From Cycas panzhihuaensis (lineage: Eukaryota; Cycadophyta): a stretch of 64,000 nt of DNA. The notes beneath the pieces are model-generated. The model saw nothing but the letters and a program-made list of their open reading frames with translations. It was not told the DNA's origin and made no database searches. Below, one piece after another: positions 22,340-33,337 of the stretch (positions are counted from its first letter, which is position 1; each line of letters opens with the position of its first letter). Where the stretch lies: assembly GCA_023213395.1 (NCBI GenBank), contig CM041465.1:60891741-60955740 (forward strand). The letters run 5' to 3'. A program made the position numbers and the translations under genes.

Positions 22340-24590
22340 TATTTCACCAAAACTTGGCTCTCAATTATTCTTCATGTCCATTAACAAGTTTCTTATTTTA
22401 TTTATATTCAATATGATTAATTAAAGCTTGTTTTATATTGTATTAGGCCATGTTTTGATGATTTGTGCTATTGACTTTTTGGATGATCTATGTTGAATGA
22501 TGATGATTATACTATTATGTTTTTTCACTTGTCAATGAGTGAGAACTATAGCAATAAAGTCTCATCTTTATGATCATTTTGACTCACTTCTTTCCTTGAA
22601 ACTCTTATTTGTTTCATTCGTTTCTCTTGGTTTTATCTTCAAATCATCTTTTTTTATAATCTATAGGCTTATGCTTATAATTTTCACCCCTTTTGGGCTA
22701 CTTTTTATATTGATTAAGTTATTTTTATTTAAAATTTTAATAAAATTTAATTTTTTGGATTTTTAATGATTGATTTTTACCTCCTAACTTATCACATTTT
22801 TTGTTCTTCCAAAAACGTAATCAATTGCATTTTATTAATAAAGTCACATTTTCTGTTATTAATAAAATACCACTGATCATGTTTTTACTATGATACATGT
22901 AAATTCTTTAATTAATGCACCAGTTTTTCATGTCATTGCCTAGCTTTGATGAAAACTGACTTCATTCATGCCCAAAATCCTTTGAAACCCTAGAGTAGTG
23001 ATTCATTCGTATATTATGAGCATGATGCTATTATTTTAAGAGCGATTCTTAAGAAATTGAGAGATTTTACTTGGTAGTTTTGAGATCTATTTTGGGAAAA
23101 AAGAAAACTGAACTCAAGAGAAGAGATCTAGAGATCTATTTACTAACTAATGGCTATATAAATTTTATATATTATTACTTCTTAAGATACTTGGTTTATT
23201 ACAATTCTTAACTTCAAACTTTATATCTTTGGTAAGGTCTTTTCTACTCTAGTTTCCTTTTGATTTGGTACTCTTTTAATGATTTTTTATGACCAGATAT
23301 ACCTCCCTCCTCCTGCTAACTTCTAAAACCCCTTTATCTGTGTTTTTCCTTAGGAAACATTAGCTAAAAGGTTAACTCTTTATTAGAAAGAAAAGGGATA
23401 GTTTATTATGAGGAAAGATCCATCTCTTCACCATAAAACATAACTACTCTCTCCCATTCTTCTCAAGTATCCAAGCTTCCCAAGATATCTACTCTTACCT
23501 TTTCTTCATTTTTGACAATTATTAAGCTAGCTCTTCTTAGTTGTTCTTCCTCTTTCATACTTGTTTTAAGAAAGATTTTGAGAAAGTTTGATCACATTGA
23601 AGGGAGATAGCTATTTTGAGGTAAGAATTCATCATTGAAATTGAGATTTCTAAAATTGTCAGTGTTGTATTTCTTGACCATATCTTTTTATTTTCTCTTA
23701 TTTTAGAAAAGGAATTTATGTGCATGAATGATATATTATTGCAACAATTAGTTTATATGAAGTTCAAGGATCCTATGGTATCTAAAATCTATGTGAGTAA
23801 TAGAATCTCTTTATGATTCTAGTCTATTATTTACTTATGAGAATATCAACTATAGCTAATTGCATGTGACTTTTATAGGTTGCATATTATTCTTAGTTGC
23901 TGAAAATCATATCTAAAATCTCTCATTTCTATTTGAATTATTTTTAAAAATTAGAATAACATGTGCATGAAAATAAAATGCTTCCTATAAAAATTGCATT
24001 CTATTTTATCTTTCATTAAGGTGCATATAGAATTGCATATTATAATATTTATGTTTCATGCTAGCGGTTTTGGTTTTTGAAAAGAAATATGCTTTGCATA
24101 TCTAGAAGATAGTTTCTCTTTTATTTTGGTATACAATTTTTTTTAAAGAAAAAGAAGTAGTGTGTGTGATTTATTTTTGAAAATAAGGTAGTTAAATCTT
24201 ATTGTATTATTGTCCTTTCTTATGCTTCCATTAAAAGAAAAAAAAACTTTCCATTACTTAACCCTTTTCTTTATTTTAGTGCACCAAAAAATTGAAACAT
24301 AAAAGGAAAGGAGTCCCTAGGAAGGATATAAAAAATATTGTTAGTGTAATTCTGGACTTAGAACTCCTCTACTTATTCATATAGACTAGCAGATTCCAAT
24401 ACTCCCCCTTATATCCTAGTCTTTCATTATTATATATGTATCTAAATCAAACAAAACAAACAGGTGGATACTTCTTCATCAAAGGTGCCTTAGATTTTCA
24501 TCACCTTTTTATCTCTTGATCTAGACTTGAAATGGAGGAAACATAATGCTAGTAAAGGATATTTAGCCTAGGCCCAACCAAAGCATGCCA
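22340..24590 (+). repeat. Tat-2 5' LTR (about 2.25 kb)
   Basis: It starts TATTTCACCAAAACTTGG (TG changed to TA) and aligns with 57923-59804 plus 62651-62813. The right end is set at the CA before TCTTTCTGGCAACT, which looks like the primer-site region, so it may be off by a few bases. A 75-codon hydrophobic frame (22539-22766) has a counterpart in the 3' LTR (58123-58350), but I do not regard it as a gene. Confidence 0.8.
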
Positions 24591-24596
24591 TCTTTC

Positions 24597-24614
24597 TGGC
24601 AACTATATTAGAGA
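24597..24614 (+). other. Tat-2 primer binding site (degraded, possibly tRNA-Arg type)
   Basis: TGGCAACTATATTAGAGA follows the LTR. It resembles the TGGCGACTC-type site used by Tat and Ogre elements, with CG changed to CA. The tRNA assignment is from family knowledge and is tentative. Confidence 0.5.
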
Positions 24615-24639
24615 ATTACCATTTGTTTTTTTTTTAAGT

Positions 24640-26750
24640 AATGGAAACTAAACCATCCACTCAAAGGTGATCATTGAGACTTCAAAGTCTCTTGCCTAAT
24701 TTTTAACTACAACCCTCACACTCTACTCATGAAGTTTCATCCTCTTATGTTGACCTTTCAGAACATCATATACATGATACCTATATTTATCCTTCTATAG
24801 ATTCAACCCAATTTAATGAAATACTTGTGGAAAAAGGGTACCCTGAGCCCTCTCAATTTCATGGTGGTGCTTCTCTTATGAATCCTTCTTTTGTATAAGA
24901 AGAAGTACTTCTTACTCAAGCACCTCTCCGTACTACTCTCCATATTCTCAGATATCTAGATCCTTTCTATCCAATTTAATCCATTATGTGAGGAATATGG
25001 GTTCATATAGGTCAAGCCTTCTGTTGCTCCTAATGTTAATTGATCACCCTTGCCTTCTCATACTCCTTTACTTAGGCCACATTCTCCTCCTTTGGGAGAG
25101 ATTGAAGATCATAAATTGATTTATTCTTAGCCTTTCCCTTCACTTCCCATGTTACAAGATCAAATTCATTCTCCTTGTGTTCTACCATCTACACATGAGG
25201 GAACCTCTATAACATCTATTCAAGGTAATGTTATCCCTTCTCATGGATCTACCTCTCAATAAATGGGTCTATCTTCTTCAACCCTATAACCTATCCATTC
25301 ATATCCTAGTAGGATAGCTTCTTCCCATCTTATCACTACATCAGCTCAATTACCACCCTAAGTTTCCCATAAAGTCATATCCTAGGATATTAGGCCTCAC
25401 ATCTCTTCTCTTAGGGCATCTAATTTAGTTTCTTCCTCATAACCTATTCCTCATACTTATCCTATTTATCCTTATTCCTTGGTGAGTCAATCTCAAGATT
25501 TGGGATTTACTAACCTTACATCATCATCTCATGTCACTATACTAGTTCTCCAACAAATCCTCTTTCTATCTTTTAACCCTATTTTTCATCAATACCCTAT
25601 GCCACAGACTAATTTTATAATAAATCCTATATCTTGGTTTAATCCTTCATCTTCTCTCCTAACTTATTATTTCCCTCAATAATAACAACCTATTTCTTCT
25701 ACTAGCCCACACCCATCATCCTTACCTCAATGCTTTACCATGTTGAGGCTAAGGAAGCCTTTCCTAGACTATATGAAGTCTTCTTTCTCATGTAAGGTTA
25801 TATTATCCCCTATGCCTCCATTCTTACCTGAGCTATCTAAATTCTTAGGTGACTCTTCTCAAGACCTAGCTTTCCATATACAAATATTTGCACTGCTTAT
25901 GCCAATTTCATATCATATGACTACATCATGATATGCTTGTTCCTTAAACCACTTCATGGTGATGCATTGGAGTGGTTTTATTACCTTCCCTTTGCCTCTA
26001 TTCTCTCATTCCAACTACTAGTTGACTCCATTAGCTACTTTGATGTAGCTAGACCTTTTAAATTTAACATTCAATTCTCTCTTAGCCAGTAAACAAAATC
26101 ACAATGAAACTTCCAGGGAATTTGTGAAGAGATTTCAAGACCAAGTACACGTGTGTTATTTTCAACTTTATCTTAGTCTCCTTTTTTATCTATTTACTAA
26201 CACTTTGAGACCACATGTTCATCTTGAAGTATTCAAGATTGGTCCTTAAACCTATGAAGAATTCATAAATCAATGTTTGGCTTTAAAAACTTTTAAAATA
26301 CAAGCATGTATTAAAAAGGTTGGAAAATCTATTCCTTCTAAAGAGACCATTCAAATATCTAAGACTTCTCATCAAGAGATAACCTATGATCATCAAACTT
26401 CTTCTATTAGGTCATTGGAGCATGCAATCAACACTAAGTTGCATGTTGATGGTCCTACACAGAATCAATCTTCTTAAGAAACAAAAGTAATTCATCTTAT
26501 TGAAGGGAGAAAGAAACAAGTTCCACCTACATCTTCTCCTCCTTTTAGAAAGACCAAGTGGTGTCCTTACCACCAAATAGACAACCATGATAGAAGTGAA
26601 TGCTATATAGTCTAGTCCATAACTTAAAATATAAATGTTCAAATAAACTATCATTTTAAAATATCTCAAGAGACTAAATGATTCATAAAGACCCTCTACC
26701 TTAACATAAAGATAAGGGAAATAAAGATGATAAAGGCAAGGTAAAATAGA
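24640..26750 (+). pseudogene. gag: Tat-2 gag
   Basis: Homologous along its length to Tat-1 gag. The Pro/Ser/His-rich N-terminal part is near 24700-25700. The core has RKPFLDYMKSSF (about 25750), ELSKFLGDSSQD and LALKTFKIQACIKKV. IRSLEHAINTKLHVDG lies near 26405-26455, and the zinc-finger-like CPYHQIDNHDRSEC near 26560-26602. Unlike Tat-1 it contains frameshifts (for example near 25930 and between 26480 and 26890) besides stops. Not functional. Confidence 0.75.
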
Positions 26751-26887
26751 TGTAAGATAATAAATATGATCCCTCTAGTTTTGATTCATCCAAGAAGACT
26801 ACTACTCCTTCTAATACTTTGACAAAGCATACTAATAGTTAAGCTCACTGACCTCCTAAAGGTGGTGAGACCAAGATAACAATTAAT

Positions 26888-28735
26888 ATGGCAGAGATTA
26901 TAAATAGTATAGGTCCATCTAAATTATTAGATTATTTAACATCTAGAAAACCTGACTCTTTACCTCTAGTTCCTCTCTATCCCATCCGGTTTAGATCCAT
27001 TCTTTCTAGTTTAAAGGATGGATCATTTTCCTTAGTTGATGGGTTGAAGACTATTCCCACTAGTATTTCAGTTATAGATTTGTTGAAGCATTGCTCTGAG
27101 AAGTGCTAGCTTCTATTTAATATATTAGAAGTTCCTATTGTATTCAGTTCATCTACTTCCATGCTTTCTTTTAATTTATCCATGTTGCCTACTCATACTA
27201 CACATGCTCTGAATGATATACCCCCAGTCTACATTGAAATTATTAAGGATGATATTAACATTAAATGTGTCATTATTACTAAGGGATTATCTATCAATAT
27301 AATCCCTCTTTATCTTGTTGAGGATTTGGAGATTTTGGTCTTTGACCCTTATGAGTGGATTTGATAAGAATTAAAAGTTTCCCTTAGTCAAGTCACTCTT
27401 CCTCTGACCCTAGAAGAAAAGATGGTTTATACTAAACTTACCATTATCAATCTTAATCTAAAATACAATATCCTTTTGGGTAGGCCATAGATCACCCAAA
27501 TGGTTATTGTTTATTATTCTCTCTTTGGTGAACTTTGATTCATCCATGAAGGAGAATTAAAGACTATTAAGTAAAATCTAAAATCTATTAAGCAGTCGGT
27601 CCCACCCATTGAGGCTTTCTCTGAACCTAACAAGTCATCCAACTCTTTAGAGTATTTCTTTTAATCTCTAGGTTTAGTTTAATATTTTTCCATTAAAACT
27701 CTTCCTTAGGGAGAAGCAAAAGGTGTTGATTTGGTTGAAATTATCCCTATTAAACCAAGTTCTTCATCTACTCCTCATTCTTTGGGTCTTACCTATTAAT
27801 CTTTGGTTTCCCCTTCTTTTTTTTATGAGGAAACAATATCACACTCTAGTACATCTTGTAAGGAAACAACTGTGAGTGAAATAACTAATTCAAATATTCT
27901 ACTCTCTACTCAGAGTCATTTCTCATAAGTTTTATGTTTTCCTTCTATGATTAGAGCATCAATCCCTTCTATTATGACCATTCCTTTGACTAATCATGTG
28001 GTTTCCTTCTTGCATGATGTGCCTACTAATATCACACCTCTTTTCTCTTAGTCTTCTCCTTTAATTATATGGTTAAACATGCATAAGAAGAAAATGTTAT
28101 TACATAGGCACCTAGATTTAGAATCAAATGATGAGAGCATTCTTTTATATGCTATGTCTCAAAGGAATCAAAATATATCCAATCAAGTGAAAGAAGTGAA
28201 TTTGGTCTCTATCATTTCACTTCCTTCTATTGATGATCTTCTATCATCCCTCATCTCAATGTCTTTGTCTAATCAAAATCATTATTTCTACCATCATGAA
28301 TTTGAATAAACCTTCACTTCAACTTAGGAATTCCTTACTAGACCCATCCCTTTCTCTCAAGGCTTTCTAATCACTGAGTTTGTACCTACTTATCTAAACT
28401 CTTTTTTGGTAATCCCCTACCTTTTAAGTCATTCTCATTGGCTACTAATCTATGTAAAAATCTTCTCCTTGTTGATCTCTAACATTTGTATCATTTTAAA
28501 AATGACAAGGTAATCATTGAGTACTTAATGGGATCAACTTCTAATCTTTGCTCTTATCATTATAAATTGGGTTTTTCATAGATTGTACAACCTAGTTCAC
28601 CACTAATGAACCATTCTTAACTTTAAGAGATTGTTTCTCTTATAGAACCTACTCCTCCTCATTTTGAAGAGGGTAATGTTATGCACATGGAAGAAACTAT
28701 TGATATTAACTTTGAGTTATGGATTACTACGTAAA
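26888..28735 (+). pseudogene. pol: Tat-2 protease and linker
   Basis: This matches Tat-1 6750-8560. The conserved N-terminal segment is KPDSLPLVPLYPIRF, and GSFSLVDGLKTIP follows. The active-site region at about 27265-27305 reads VIITKGLSINIIP, so the catalytic Asp-x-Gly-Ser has become Thr-Lys-Gly-Leu and the enzyme is dead. YNILLGRP then marks the end of the domain (about 27470-27490). The linker includes KKKMLLHRHLDLES near 28085. It stops abruptly at about 28735, where Tat-1 would continue into RT. Confidence 0.75.
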
Positions 28736-28750
28736 GTCTCTGCAATGAGG
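28728..28750 (+). other. Deletion junction replacing RT-RNase H-integrase
   Basis: Left of this point Tat-2 aligns with Tat-1 up to about 8535; right of it alignment resumes at about 11300 (CTCTGCAATGAGGATAAACTA). About 2.75 kb is missing with no inserted sequence. No long repeat is seen at the joint, so simple end joining or template switching is likelier than recombination between long repeats. Confidence 0.75.
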
Positions 28751-29755
28751 ATAAACTATGGCTCCAATATCTCATATTGCCTAATGAGCTAAAACTAGGA
28801 GCAATTCTCTTTCTTAATCATTCTTTATTTTCTTTCAAACAACCTCTGCTTTCATAAAATGATCCTGTTCATAATCATATAAGCCTGCTACTCTTTCTGG
28901 CATTTGTATTGATTGTGAGTATTCTTTCTTCAAGGTTACTAATCTTTTCTCTCTTGATCCCTATACTTAAGAGAAAACTTAGGCCCCCAAGTTTGTCATT
29001 TATCCTCATCCTTAAGAAGAGATTTGTTTGTCAGCTTCAGATACTTTATTAGTTGTTCAAGTTATATGCTTATATACTAGTCTTTTATTTTGGAGATTCC
29101 TTCCTAGTCATTTATCACATGTTTTTCTTTCTTTTCATTATCCTTAGTTTTCTCTATTTACTCTCTTAAGGTGAATACTCATTATGTTGTCTTCCCATTA
29201 CATTTAGAGACACCATGATTTTGATCTCCCTTTTCTCTTATGGTTTAATCTTTAAGGAGTTTGGTCTTATTATTTCATCTTGGTTTTATTAAAAAGGATA
29301 AATCCTTACTACATTGAGAAAAGGTCCTTCATAGTTAGATGGTTATGTTCTTTTTCTTGTAAATATATTTAAGAAAAAAAAGTGAAAGTGAAAGTAAGAA
29401 AAAAAAAGATAAAAAGTAAAGAAAAATCAATTTAAAAAAAAATAGTATCATCCTCTTATAATTTAGGGTAGGTTGCATGACAACTTCATTCCCACTTATA
29501 CATGATAGGTTGGGTTCATTTGGATAAGTCATTCAAGATATTTAGGTCTAATTATTTAGGTTCATCATGGCCTCAACTATGATTGAACCCTACTTGACAT
29601 CTTTTCTTAACCATTGTTAACCCAATTATGATTTTTCCTTTTCCTCTTTATAGTTAGAACCAACTTTCTCTCATTCACTACCATCTCCTTATTAATTGAT
29701 TCCTACACTCTCCTTTATTGATCATAATATCTTTAAATACTAGTCCTATCTTCTT
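28736..29755 (+). other. Tat-2 spacer: one AAACTATG unit and a purine tract
   Basis: One copy of the Tat-1 93-bp unit is at 28740-28805 with two motif copies. The rest aligns with Tat-1 11651-12620, including an A/G-rich run (about 29367-29440). No gene is supported; the 65-codon open frame at 29532-29335 (minus) is simply that purine tract read backwards. Confidence 0.55.
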
Positions 29756-30175
29756 ATGGCATTGAGTATGTTTACTGATGGAGCTAGTAAAGGTAACCTA
29801 AGACTGTTTGTTATTGCTTGGGTGATTTATAACCAATCAGAAAATCCCCTCATATCTACTGGCCTATTTCTACTAAGAGCAACCAACAATGAAGCTAAAT
29901 ATTCTACTATTATAGGAGCATTATTTGATATTTCTTGATCTTACCATGGACTTGTTGATATTTATTCTTACTCTCAGATTGTAGTTTACTAGTTAGTTGG
30001 GATATATCAGATACATTCTTTATAACTCCTTTCTATTTACTATTAAAATTTATTATTGACGTCTTTGTTCTCTTCAGTAACTATCTAGTTTGTTCTTTAA
30101 ATTTTTAATATTGAAGCTAATATTCTTGTCTCTTTTATCTTAGATGATTACTTTGGCTTACTATTATCTTTTGCT
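29756..30175 (+). pseudogene. Tat-2 second (archaeal-like) RNase H
   Basis: The N-terminal 60 codons are intact: MFTDGASKGN holds the first catalytic Asp, AWVIYNQS follows, and RATNNEAKYSTIIGAL holds the catalytic Glu. After a stop near 29937 the frame continues with IYSYSQIVVY, where the third acidic residue (Asp of YTDSQ) has become Tyr, then LVGIYQIHS. It would cleave RNA in RNA-DNA hybrids. It is retained although the main RT-RNase H-integrase block is gone. It occupies the same place as in Tat-1. Confidence 0.75.
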
Positions 30176-30186
30176 AAGGGAACCCC

Positions 30187-30664
30187 ACTCTAGAATGAGT
30201 ATAAACTACCACTCTGGAATGAGTATAAACTACATGTTTTGAGGATAAAAGTTTGAGTAATGCAAAAGTTAATATAATAGGTGTAAAGGGGAAATTAAGT
30301 ATTAGAAAATATAGACCCATGTGAGAATCATGGGCTGAGGAGGATGTTAGTAAAGGGGCAAGTCATTAAAAGCTTCTTACCCCTAGGAACAACCAATGAG
30401 GAATCCTATATACTCTAGAATTAGTTGTTTATTGGGTGGAATTAGTTTTTTATTATATAAATAACTTGTTTTTCTTAAGATATATTATATGAATATAGAT
30501 TTTGGTTTGTGTTTATATGATCTATATTAAGTATGATAAGAACTATATAAGCTTTTATTTTTAAAAGGACTTATATTGTTCTATCTTCTATTTTTATAAA
30601 CATATTACCACTTGATTTTCAAATGGTTTTATGTTTATAGAAATAGAATTATTAATCTTCCCCA
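30187..30664 (+). repeat. Tat-2 spacer with AATGAGTATAAACTA motifs
   Basis: Two motif copies (about 30195 and 30215), each in CACTCTRGAATGAGTATAAA context, match Tat-1 13066-13120. The rest (to 30664) aligns with Tat-1 13140-13560 and is noncoding. A target duplication TCTAC (30665-30669) for the adjacent solo LTR follows. Confidence 0.65.
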
Positions 30665-30669
30665 TCTAC

Positions 30670-31155
30670 TATTAGATATGTTGAATACTCTACAAGTGTT
30701 ACATGGGTATAAGCATTACACCCAAGCCTCTTTGTGAGGTTTAGGGGCCCATTGTAGGGTCAGGGGTCTAGAGGCTGTGGCCCCTCAGTGGGGTTTAGGG
30801 GCAGGAGCCCTCGAGAAAATTTTTTAGGTGTCTTATAGGGGTCTTTGTTGGCCCAATAGTTTATGCCCATTATATTGTAAAACCACAAGGCAATATCTTG
30901 TAACATTGTATCTACCTAGTCTTATGTAACGACACATGTAACATATGATGGTGGGATTATGTATGAGTCAAGGAGAAGAGTTGGGGTTCATCTCTATAAT
31001 TATTTAGCTATTTCTTAGATTAATAAAAGGTCTATGCTTAGACTTGAATCTCTTGGTATTCTTTGTTGAGTGTTTGATTTGTTTATGTTATTTGTTCTTT
31101 GCATAGTTTAGAGTTCTATTATCACATTGCTTCTCGGTTATATATTTTCTCTTCA
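30670..31155 (+). repeat. Solo LTR of the Cop-1 family, plus orientation (486 bp)
   Basis: Homologous to the Cop-1 LTRs (33307-33337 plus 36045-36558, and 40664-41062 plus 55912-56062) in opposite orientation. It begins TATTAGATATGTTGAA (TG changed to TA) and ends TTTTCTCTTCA. A perfect 5-bp duplication TCTAC flanks it (30665-30669, 31156-31160), and no internal sequence follows, so it formed by recombination between the two LTRs of an inserted element. It contains AATAAAAGGTCTATG near 31020, a plausible polyadenylation region. Confidence 0.85.
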
Positions 31156-31160
31156 TCTAC

Positions 31161-31739
31161 TCCCTTTTATATTTATGTCTATTTTATTTCTTTCATCATT
31201 CCTTATGATTTTTTTTCTTTAAAACTCCTTTACACTTTGAAATGAGTATAAACTATCATACACATATTAATAAAAAAATCTAAAAAAAATTATAAAATGA
31301 CAAAGCATTAAAAAAAAAAAGATAAAGAGAAAAAACTATTGTATATTTTCATGGGCTCTCACATTGATAGATATATATTATTCACAATATATGAAAGAGG
31401 TATAAAATGGGGGAAATAGTTTAGAGTCAATCACCCATCACATTTATTACATAAGTTATGAAGAAAATGATTAATATACATATAGAACATGAAATAAGTA
31501 TGGTACATTTATTACTCTGTGACTCATATACAACATTTGATGCTAAAAAAATGCCTCATATCTCCATCCTATCTCCTCCTCATATACAAAATACACTCAT
31601 CTCTGTCAGCTTTAGTGAGACCTACCCTGCACTCTTAGCTCTACTCTCTGTCCTTTATGTAAAGTTTACCTATGTGTTGACTCTCTACATAGTGGAAGGT
31701 GTCTCTTCTATTAAACTTTAGTGCTCTCAAATGGAGCAA
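31161..31739 (+). other. Tat-2 spacer after the solo LTR
   Basis: It resumes the Tat-1-like sequence (matching about 13575-13650) with one motif copy GAAATGAGTATAAACTAT near 31236. From about 31260 it runs into AT-rich sequence that leads to the C-terminal end of the antisense ORF. An 87-codon plus-strand frame (31458-31721) shows nothing recognisable. Confidence 0.5.
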
Positions 31740-33300
31740 CTTGCCCCCCAGCCTATACCAATGTCATTATCTATAGATGATATTGCTCATCTTCTATCAA
31801 CTTGAGCTTTAACTCTCGAAGTATTAACTCCATCCATATGTCTTGAATAATATCACAAGCCTATAATGTAGGACTAAATTACTCAATCTGATGTCCCAAT
31901 AGCATACAATCAATGGTATTCCATGCTATAGGTTCCTTTGATGTAGATGCATAGGGGAATGTCAAGTTAAGCATTCTTCTAACCTTTGTAAGAGTTAGGC
32001 TTTCCTTACCTATCCATGAAAAATATATAAATTGTGATCAATCTTTTGTATAAAGGGCAGATAATCTATATAAAATAATCAAACATATTTAAAGTATATA
32101 TTAGTTAGCATACTTTTTGGCTATCCTCCTCCTATTAACTTTGTGACCATCCCCTCTCCTAGTTGTGTGACTGCCTCTCCTTGAGGCTCTTGAGGAGCCT
32201 CTTAAAGAGGCTTCCCCTCTCCTCCTTTACTCTTATCACCTCCTCTCCCTTACCCATCTATCGAACCTAGCTCTATGCTTTATATAGAGCCACCTCCATC
32301 TCTACCTTGTGTTCTGCCTACTGCTTGGAGCACATTTCTATCTCCTCTCCTTCCTCCACTGGTCAATACCTCTCCTCAACCACTTTAACTAGCCTACTGT
32401 CCTTTATCTCCTCCTCATTCTCTACCTCCTCTCCCTCTCCCTCTCCTTCTCTCTCTACTAGCACTAAGAGCCTCTCCTGCTTCTGTCCTCTCTATTATGT
32501 TGACCTTATCATCAATCCATATAGGTAGCCCTTCATATAGATCCTCTACCAGCTATCTTCTGGTCATCCAGTTCAGTAGAGGATTATGCATGCTCCTTTG
32601 CACTATAGTTATCCTATTATAAATCTAAGCCCTCATGTGCCACTTGTTTATTCTTGGATCCATGATGGTTAGATCTCCTTCTACTCTACCTAGCCTTATC
32701 AATGGTATGTGCTCATATAGCTAACACATCAAAATAGAACTATAAGAAAAACCTCTTCTACCCTGCCTCCTTATCCTAGATAATTGAAGGAACATACTAT
32801 CTGTTATGTACTAACCCTAGTTTATCTTGACACCCTACTTACATCTCTTAATCACTCCTACCCATTGTGTTGTATCCCTTATAAATTTCCAGGTCCTAAC
32901 AATCTTAAAAATGATAATAAGGACAATAATCTTCCAAATGTTAAGAATCCCTTATGCCATCCTCATTGCCTCAATGGATATCCCATGAGGACCAAACTAA
33001 TTAGCAAAGCCAATTAGATACTAGCTATATACCTCCTATCACTCATCATCAATCACCCTATTTAATCTGATCCTCTCCCCTTGCTAGTTAATACCTAATA
33101 TCCTCCAAATATCCCTAAGAGTGATCTATATGTCTTATATGGTCCATACTCTAAATACATTAGTGAAGAATCTCATAATCCATTACTAATTGGGTTGATC
33201 CTCTCATCCAAGTTAGACCACATGCCCTTAATAAGGCCTAATCCTCCTTGATTAACTAATTGGTTAACTCCCCAATTGCTAATCCTTCATTCTCCTTGGT
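31740..33300 (-). pseudogene. Tat-2 antisense ORF (homologue of 20782-22339)
   Basis: On the minus strand the frame reads, with stops at apparent Gln/Trp codons, NVFRVWTI, ITLRDIWRILGIN and RIRLNRVIDDE (near 33180-33050). It aligns with VFRIQGI, ITHRDINRILGVSW and RLIRVIDEESW of the Tat-3 ORF. Further on are a charged segment (near 32350-32500) and a C-terminal helical part (QDIWMEL, RELKLKLIEDE) near 31855-31770. It lies opposite to Tat-2, as in Tat-3. Cop-1 inserted near its start. The equivalent region of Tat-1 lacks it. Function unknown. Confidence 0.65.
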
Positions 33301-33337
33301 ATATGTTGAAGAGAAAATTGTAACTATGAAAGGAATA

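Noticed and set aside
22539-22766. 75-codon hydrophobic frame with a counterpart at 58123-58350
   Set aside because: Both copies are the same part of the Tat-2 LTR. Tat-1 LTRs do not keep the frame, and hydrophobic residues follow from T-rich sequence.
33302-33306. TATGT as the left Cop-1 target duplication
   Set aside because: Shares only two of five bases with TCTAC on the right. Kept as an alignment-based guess in the feature text, not as evidence.
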